Source of the DNA: Chloroflexota bacterium
GTDB lineage: Bacteria > Chloroflexota > UBA5177 > JANWHV01
NCBI GenBank assembly: GCA_025924845.1
Contig: JAICHN010000181.1
Location: forward strand, 1 to 9,717
Direction of reading: 5' to 3'
DNA: 9,717 bases
Part shown: positions 5,452 to 9,717 of the stretch, piece after piece
Position numbering within the stretch: position 1 is the first letter of the stretch
Layout: each line of letters begins with the position of its first letter
Notes under the pieces: model-generated
Told to the model about the DNA's origin: nothing
Databases searched by the model: none
What the model saw: the letters and a program-made list of their open reading frames with translations, nothing else
Program-made: the position numbers and the translations under genes

Positions 5452-6495
5452 TCATGAGGGGCGGCCTATAGGGACCGATTCCCCCGAGCGCGCTGATTCA
5501 TAGACGGCGTCGATTATCTCCAGGATCCGGAGGCCGTCCCGTAGGGGCACGGGCGATGGGGAGCCCGTGCGAATTGCCGAAAGGAAGGCACGCAGTTCCT
5601 CCCAATGGCCATCGATCTCGGGAAGCCGAGGTGTGATATCCACCTGCTCCCCATCCTGAGTCGTGAAGATCGACAATGGATTGCGGTCGTCATTGCTCAG
5701 GCGAGCGCCTCCCAATGTGCCCAGCAATTCGAGGCAGATATCCGAGTCGTCGTGGATAAATGAGGCCCAACTTGTCTCCACCTGCACCGTAGCCCCATTG
5801 GCGAGCGTGATCATACCAGCCGCGAAGTCCTCGACGTCGAATAGATCCGAGCGCGCCGAGCCGAAGTGGGCATCGGTAACGCCGAACGCCGCGATCGCTT
5901 GAGGATAGCCCAGCATGTGTAATGCCAGGTCCAGCATATGTACGCCGATATCGATTAGCGGGCCTCCACCCGCTGCCGCCCTGCTGGTGAACCAACTCCC
6001 CTGAGGCGGCAGGCCCTCGCGGCGGAGCCAGCGTGCCCTCGCGTAGTAGAGGGTGCCGAGGCGGCCTGCCTCAATCGCCCGGTGGAGTGCCTGTGCTGGA
6101 GGGTTGAAGCGCTGGTTGAAGCCGAGCATCGCCACCCTGTTCGACTGCTCCGCCGCTCGCACGATCGCCGCTCCATCTTCCATATTGTGAGCGAGCGGCT
6201 TCTCCAGCAGCACGTGTTTGCCGGCAGCGAGCGCCGCCAGGGCCACGCCTCGGTGCAGGGCGTTCGGCACGGTGATGATCACGGCGTCGACATCGGGCGT
6301 CTCAAGGAGGTCGTGGTACCCGGCGTAGGCATAAGGTACGGCGCTCTCAGCGATAAGACGGCGCCGCGCATCCTCAATCGGGTCACTGATCGCCACCAGG
6401 CGCGCCCCGGATACTATCCGGAGGTTCCTGGCATGCTCGCGACCCATCGAACCACAACCGATTATCCCGATGCCGATTTCCTGGGGAGCAGACAT
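5452..6495 (-). CDS. Gfo/Idh/MocA-family NAD(P)-dependent oxidoreductase (distal gene)
   Basis: Cytosolic dehydrogenase of 347 aa, usual for the family. It has an N-terminal Rossmann fold with GCGSMG (13-18), the catalytic-lysine motif EKP (98-100, K99) and, in the C-terminal sugar-binding domain, GGGPLIDIGVHMLD (176-189) supplying D182 and H186. Family members oxidise or reduce a hydroxyl or keto group of sugars, inositols or glycosides; the substrate cannot be assigned. Its ATG lies 4 bases after the stop of the sugar-isomerase-like gene with only a weak ribosome site, which suggests translational coupling in one operon. It is a diverged paralogue of the oxidoreductase at 7321-8334: the N-termini align (SMGREHARNL versus GMGREHIRQL), but the proteins differ elsewhere, so the two probably have different substrates or directions. 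It converges with the UroD-like gene. Confidence 0.93.
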   Translation of the reverse strand: MSAPQEIGIGIIGCGSMGREHARNLRIVSGARLVAISDPIEDARRRLIAESAVPYAYAGYHDLLETPDVDAVIITVPNALHRGVALAALAAGKHVLLEKPLAHNMEDGAAIVRAAEQSNRVAMLGFNQRFNPPAQALHRAIEAGRLGTLYYARARWLRREGLPPQGSWFTSRAAAGGGPLIDIGVHMLDLALHMLGYPQAIAAFGVTDAHFGSARSDLFDVEDFAAGMITLANGATVQVETSWASFIHDDSDICLELLGTLGGARLSNDDRNPLSIFTTQDGEQVDITPRLPEIDGHWEELRAFLSAIRTGSPSPVPLRDGLRILEIIDAVYESARSGESVPIGRPS

Positions 6496-6499
6496 CTTA

Positions 6500-7261
6500 T
6501 CAGGCCCAGCCGTGAGACCGCATATTGTGCAAGCTCAGTGCGGCGGCCTCCAGGGAAGATCGTTTGCTGGATTCATCCTGCTCCACGATATACCACTGCG
6601 CACCGACCTCCTGACCGGCGGCGACAATCGCCTCCATGTCCAGAATGCCCTCCCCTACCTCCGCGTAGGACCGATCCGCGTCATCCGCCATATCCTTCAT
6701 GTGGATCAACTGACAGCGGCTGCCCAGCTTGCGGATAGAGGCGACTGGATCAACACCCCCGTACCGTGCCCAGTACACGTCGAACTCCGCGGCTACCAGG
6801 TCCGCGCTCGTGGCCTCCATCAAGATGTCGTAGATAGTGCGGCCGTCCAGGCGCTCGAATTCATAGGCGTGGTTGTGGTAGGCAAAGATTAATCCCTGCT
6901 CTCGCGCCGCGGCACCGGCCCGGTCGAGCACCCTAGCAAGCACCCGATAGGCCGCGGCGTCGCCCCGGCGCTCATCCGGAATAGCAGGACAGACGGCATA
7001 GTCACAGCCCAACTCCTTCGCCACGGCCACGGCGCCGGACGGATCGTTTTCGAGGTCGTCAAAACCAATGTGCGAGGCGACGGCCCGCAGTCCCAGATCG
7101 GCCAACAGTGCCCGGAGATCGGCGGCCGGCATGTCCGTAGGGTTCTCGATCTCGACCGCGGTATACCCCATCTCCGCCACTTTTCGCAGGGTTCCCAGAA
7201 AATCGGCCTCCATGCTGTCGCGCACCGTGTAGAGTTGTAAGGCAACGGGTAGCTTCGCCAA
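6500..7261 (-). CDS. Sugar phosphate isomerase/epimerase-family (xylose-isomerase-like TIM barrel) protein
   Basis: 253 aa from the proposed TTG start. Seen: VALQLYTVRDSM at the first strand, GYTAVEIEN, YHNHAYEF (128-135), AEFDVYWA (158-165), LIHMKDM (185-191) and IVEQDES (225-231). E134, D161, H187 and E227 are the likely divalent-metal ligands by analogy with IolE-like members. Such proteins isomerise, epimerise, dehydrate or cleave sugars and keto-sugars. The TTG at 7261 is preferred because GGAGAG lies 5 bases upstream and the family N-terminus begins there. An in-frame ATG at 7312 would add 17 residues and lie 8 bases from the preceding stop, but has no visible ribosome site. The gene lies between two Gfo/Idh/MocA dehydrogenase genes, so it most likely acts on a keto-intermediate made by one of them (inference). 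Confidence 0.88.
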   Translation of the reverse strand: MAKLPVALQLYTVRDSMEADFLGTLRKVAEMGYTAVEIENPTDMPAADLRALLADLGLRAVASHIGFDDLENDPSGAVAVAKELGCDYAVCPAIPDERRGDAAAYRVLARVLDRAGAAAREQGLIFAYHNHAYEFERLDGRTIYDILMEATSADLVAAEFDVYWARYGGVDPVASIRKLGSRCQLIHMKDMADDADRSYAEVGEGILDMEAIVAAGQEVGAQWYIVEQDESSKRSSLEAAALSLHNMRSHGWA

Positions 7262-7320
7262 TGATTCTCTCCGTTCTTCAAAAACATCCAGATCGCGGCT
7301 AAAAGGAAGCATAACGCCGA

Positions 7321-8334
7321 TCAGAGCGGAGCAAGCACCACTGAGCGACCCAGTTGAGCGCTCTGCCAGGCCGCTTCGGTGACCCGCGCCACGGCGAGGC
7401 CGCAGGAAGCGGGCGCCGCGGCCTGGGCCGTACGCCCCTGAACAAGATCGATGAAGTCGCGATCTGGATCGCCGTCTGGGTGCAACTGGTCCGCGGGCAC
7501 TTCGCTAAGGTGCCGGCTGCCGTCCCGCGCGGCCAGCAGCGTACCCGCGCGGTATAGCACGGTGCCATTGGCGCCGTGGATGGATATATCCTCCCAGACG
7601 TCGTGGGTGTCGCTGCCGTGCGCGCTACCCACGACCACGAAGGTAGCCAGTGACCCGCCGTCAAAGCGCACGGTAACCACTGAGTCGATGTCCACCCGCG
7701 TGCCTCGGTTATCGACGATTGCCGTAACTTCCCTGGGCTCCAAGCCGGTAATCCATAGCACTACGTCAAGTAGATGACTGCCGGAGTCGTTGAGCTGTCC
7801 GCCGCAGGACAGCGCCGGATCCTGGCGCCAGCTTCCTGTCGTCCCCGCGAGCCATGCCTGCGCTTGATAGGCCGAAACCACTGAAATGGGACCCAGCGCA
7901 CCGCTCCGCACGAGTTCACGCATATACATGTACGGACCTTCCAGGTGGCGCTGATACGAAACGGCCAGATGTCGCCGTTGTTCCTCGGCACGCGCGATCA
8001 ACCGCGCGGCGTTGGCGCCGCCGGCCACGAAGGGCTTTTCCATCAGCACATGCAGCCCTGCATTTATACAGGCGAGCCCGTGCTCGAGGTGGTAACTGTG
8101 CGGGGACACGATCACCACCGCGTCCGCCCGCGCTGTTCGTAGCGCCTCGCCCAGATCGCTGAAGGCCGGGACTTCGGACAGCGCGGGAAACATAACGCGG
8201 GCAACGGCGACCGCCGACTGCGAAGGATCCACCAGGCCGACTATCTCCGCATCCTCGATCGTAAGCAACTGCCGGATATGCTCCCGACCCATACCACCTA
8301 CCCCGATGACCAGCACGCCTATCGAATTCCGCAT
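7321..8334 (-). CDS. Gfo/Idh/MocA-family NAD(P)-dependent oxidoreductase (proximal gene)
   Basis: Cytosolic dehydrogenase, 337 aa. It has the nucleotide-binding loop GVGGMG (11-16), EKP (99-101, K100) and GGQLNDSGSHLLD (178-190) with candidate catalytic D183 and H187. The domain order, Rossmann then alpha/beta sugar-binding domain, and the length are normal. The ATG at 8334 is supported by GGAGAGG about 5 bases upstream. It starts 47 bases after the LacI-family gene on the same strand and is followed 59 bases later by the isomerase-like gene, so co-transcription is likely. It is a diverged relative of the oxidoreductase at 5452-6495. A TATAAA (8350-8355, minus strand) in the gap has no matching -35, so a separate promoter is not supported. 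Confidence 0.93.
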   Translation of the reverse strand: MRNSIGVLVIGVGGMGREHIRQLLTIEDAEIVGLVDPSQSAVAVARVMFPALSEVPAFSDLGEALRTARADAVVIVSPHSYHLEHGLACINAGLHVLMEKPFVAGGANAARLIARAEEQRRHLAVSYQRHLEGPYMYMRELVRSGALGPISVVSAYQAQAWLAGTTGSWRQDPALSCGGQLNDSGSHLLDVVLWITGLEPREVTAIVDNRGTRVDIDSVVTVRFDGGSLATFVVVGSAHGSDTHDVWEDISIHGANGTVLYRAGTLLAARDGSRHLSEVPADQLHPDGDPDRDFIDLVQGRTAQAAAPASCGLAVARVTEAAWQSAQLGRSVVLAPL

Positions 8335-8381
8335 ACAACCCTCTCCGACTTTATAGTCTCGAATCGACCTATCGCCCGCAC

Positions 8382-9473
8382 CTACGTAAAATGCTCCGTC
8401 AGCACGGTAGTTGAGCGCCGTACGATCAGTTCGGGCATGAGCAAGAGATCTCGGGGTGTTTCCGGCGCCGTGGGCCCATTCGTAATGGCCGTGAACCCGT
8501 CGTTCGATCCCCCCTCCGACCCCTCACCCTCAATGGCGTCCAGCAGTAATCTCGCCGCGGTGCGGGCAAGCGCCGCCGTCGGTTGGCGCACCGTGGTGAG
8601 CGAGGGCGTGGCATAAGCGGCCAGGGGAATGTCATCGAATCCCACCACGGACATGGACTGAGGAACCGGCAAGCCTGCCTCTTGCAGCAGACAAAGCACG
8701 CCCAAGGCCGGTAAATCGGCGGAACAGAGAAGGGCGGTCAAAGGTGGCCTGACCGCCAGTAAGCGGCCGGCGGCCGCGTAGCCACCGGCCGCCGAGTGGG
8801 GTACCAGGGCGACTGCCTCGGGAGCCACCACCAGACCACGTTCGGCCATCTCGGCAAGGAAGATCCGCAAGCGTAGATCCATATCCCAGGTGAGGCGGTT
8901 CCCCACGAACCCGATGCGTCGATGACCAAGGGCCAGTAGATGTTCGAGACCAAGTCGTATACCGGCTGCGTCGTCGACACTGACCGAGGGGATAGCCGTG
9001 TTCTCACGGGTGCGCGAGAGGCCGACGACATGGTGATGATGCGCGAGCACCTCAACCTCCGCATCGCGCCCAAGTACCTCGTCACCCAGCACGAGCAGTC
9101 CATCGATCCATGAGCCCAGCAGGCGATCCGAGCGAGGATCAGCGCCGGCGTGACTGAGGAGAAACTGATACCCGCGCTCCGTAAATACGGATGTGATCTC
9201 GGCGATCAAGGCTGCGAGGAATGGGTCGGTAATGTCCGCGACCAAGACGCCGATGGTGCCGCTTCGCTGAGTGCGCAGCCCGCGCGCCAGTAGGTTGGGT
9301 CGGTAGCCGAGGCGGCGGGCCGCCTCCAGCACGCGCACGCGAGTGGCCTCGCTGATCAGCACCGGCGATTCTTTGCCGGTCAACACGCGCGACGCCGTCG
9401 TATTGGACACCCCGGCCATGCCGGCCACATCTTTGAGGGTGATCGGTAGCTTCGTTCTGGCTTGTCCGCTCAT
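8382..9473 (-). CDS. LacI-family transcriptional repressor
   Basis: 363 aa. The N-terminal HTH is at 11-33 (ITLKDVAGMAGVSNTTASRV), with the specificity residues just after VS being N24 and T25. The hinge helix NLLARGL (60-66) ends in L66, the leucine that family members insert at the operator's central CpG. The periplasmic-binding-like effector domain begins at SGTIGVLVADITDPF (71-85) and includes the DNA-release core GFDDIPLAAYATPSLTTVRQP (278-298). A Gly/Ser/Glu/Thr/Pro-rich insert (about 314-342) before the last strand makes it slightly longer than typical members. A run of four His lies at 145-148. The only usable start is ATG 9473; GGAGG abuts it with no spacing, so another upstream purine run may serve. 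It heads the sugar operon and probably represses it and itself until a sugar ligand binds. The ligand is unknown. Confidence 0.94.
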   Translation of the reverse strand: MSGQARTKLPITLKDVAGMAGVSNTTASRVLTGKESPVLISEATRVRVLEAARRLGYRPNLLARGLRTQRSGTIGVLVADITDPFLAALIAEITSVFTERGYQFLLSHAGADPRSDRLLGSWIDGLLVLGDEVLGRDAEVEVLAHHHHVVGLSRTRENTAIPSVSVDDAAGIRLGLEHLLALGHRRIGFVGNRLTWDMDLRLRIFLAEMAERGLVVAPEAVALVPHSAAGGYAAAGRLLAVRPPLTALLCSADLPALGVLCLLQEAGLPVPQSMSVVGFDDIPLAAYATPSLTTVRQPTAALARTAARLLLDAIEGEGSEGGSNDGFTAITNGPTAPETPRDLLLMPELIVRRSTTVLTEHFT

Positions 9474-9531
9474 CCTCCGCGCACCTACCTTTTCCCTACA
9501 TGGAGGGGTGCAACAACTCCCACACTTATGA

Positions 9532-9543
9532 TTGACCGCTCAA
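9532..9543. promoter_or_regulatory. CG-centred dyad, putative operator for the LacI-family repressor
   Basis: TTGACCGCTCAA is a 12-bp dyad (TTGAnCGnTCAA, five of six pairs matching) with the central CpG that LacI-family operators usually carry. It lies on the predicted transcription start and touches the -10 element, an ideal place for repression. A second dyad, CAACGTTAACATTG (9541-9554, six of seven pairs), overlaps it and the -10 but is centred on TA. Confidence 0.5.
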
Positions 9544-9571
9544 CGTTAACATTGGCCCAACCCTCTGTCAA
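9543..9571 (-). promoter_or_regulatory. Promoter of the lacI-headed operon
   Basis: On the minus strand a consensus TTGACA -35 (9566-9571) is followed after exactly 17 bp by TAACGT (9543-9548), a TAnnnT -10 element. Transcription would start near 9536, about 60 nt before the lacI ATG. The perfect -35 and spacing make this the best sigma-70-type promoter in the window. Confidence 0.6.
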
Positions 9572-9595
9572 TGTGGATGCCGTGAAGGTAAGCTC

Positions 9596-9633
9596 GGGCC
9601 TATTCCGCCGGCGTGTCGGCCGGGCGTAGGCCC
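9596..9633. repeat. Long imperfect inverted repeat
   Basis: GGGCCTA (9596-9602) is the exact reverse complement of TAGGCCC (9627-9633). Further inside, CGCCGG can pair with CCGGGCG with one bulged base, extending the hairpin to nearly the whole 38 bases. Neither side has a T-tract, so it is not a standard intrinsic terminator. It lies upstream of the lacI promoter, possibly in the leader or control region of a gene to the right. Confidence 0.4.
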
Positions 9634-9657
9634 TGAAGTTCATTGTGACGGGCCGAT

Positions 9658-9673
9658 GCGAAGATACTTTCGC
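9658..9673. repeat. Short dyad GCGAA-n6-TTCGC
   Basis: GCGAA (9658-9662) and TTCGC (9669-9673) are perfect inverted arms around six bases. The 16-bp size suits a dimeric regulator's operator, but the centre is TA rather than CG, so it does not resemble the dyad at the lacI promoter. Confidence 0.25.
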
Positions 9674-9708
9674 AAGCGGTGTATGGATAACGGCTTCACG
9701 TTTTCATA

Positions 9709-9714
9709 TTGACA
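9709..9714 (+). promoter_or_regulatory. Possible -35 element of a rightward promoter leaving the window
   Basis: A consensus TTGACA lies 4 bases before the window end on the plus strand. Its -10 would fall outside. No plus-strand gene is visible to its left back to the lacI start, so a rightward, divergent gene beyond the edge is plausible. A single hexamer is weak evidence. Confidence 0.25.
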
Positions 9715-9717
9715 ACG

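Noticed and set aside
6082..6892. Plus-strand open frames opposite the oxidoreductase and isomerase genes
   Set aside because: Both are antisense shadows of conserved proteins, with Arg/Pro/His-rich low-quality translations.
8335..8381. Separate promoter for the proximal oxidoreductase (TATAAA at 8350-8355, minus strand)
   Set aside because: There is no -35 at 16-18 bp spacing, and the element is only 15 bases from the ATG. Co-transcription with lacI is simpler.
8624..8640. Another TGTCATCGAAT-like hexamer on the plus strand
   Set aside because: It is a single copy with no 11-bp partner or -10 element, and it lies inside the conserved GFDDIP coding region of the LacI-family gene.

Overview
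The window is GC-rich, compact bacterial chromosomal DNA carrying eight complete protein genes. There are no RNA genes, insertion sequences or CRISPR arrays. GTG and TTG starts beside clear Shine-Dalgarno sequences, TAnnnT-type -10 elements, and the mix of a PPK2 kinase, a UroD-like protein and LacI/Gfo-Idh-MocA/sugar-isomerase genes would suit a heterotrophic Chloroflexota- or Actinomycetota-like bacterium. That taxonomic call is an inference only.

Left half (1-4431), envelope and stress block. A class III-like polyphosphate kinase 2 gene (35-859, minus) is divergent from a two-component system: an OmpR/PhoB-type response regulator (1068-1799) overlapping a membrane histidine kinase (1762-3075). 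Next comes a secreted HtrA/DegP-type serine protease (3261-4361), which ends at a strong 18-bp-stem terminator. The best regulatory signal in the window is here. A TGTCAT-like hexamer repeats with an exact 11-bp period upstream of the regulator (two copies) and upstream of the protease (four copies). In both places the last hexamer is followed, after exactly 10 bp, by a TAnnnT -10 element. This is the geometry of a promoter activated by a PhoB/OmpR-type regulator, and it predicts that the regulator controls itself and the protease.

Middle (4432-5451). A single plus-strand gene encodes a UroD/MtaA-superfamily protein that lacks the heme-pathway N-terminal arginine motif but keeps a possible zinc-ligand set (HxH...C). 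It converges on the block to its right.

Right half (5452-9717), carbohydrate block on the minus strand. In transcription order it holds a LacI-family repressor (9473-8382), a Gfo/Idh/MocA oxidoreductase (8334-7321), a xylose-isomerase-like TIM-barrel protein (7261-6500) and a second Gfo/Idh/MocA oxidoreductase (6495-5452). Gaps are 47, about 59 and 4 bases, so this is probably one operon. A consensus-like promoter and a CG-centred dyad typical of LacI-family operators sit just upstream of lacI, which suggests autorepression. Two dehydrogenases flanking an isomerase/lyase-fold protein suggest an oxidise-rearrange-reduce route acting on a sugar, polyol or glycoside. The substrate cannot be read from the sequence, and no transporter or hydrolase is present. 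The last 244 bases have no gene but hold the lacI promoter, a long inverted repeat, a shorter dyad and a TTGACA that may belong to a rightward promoter beyond the window.
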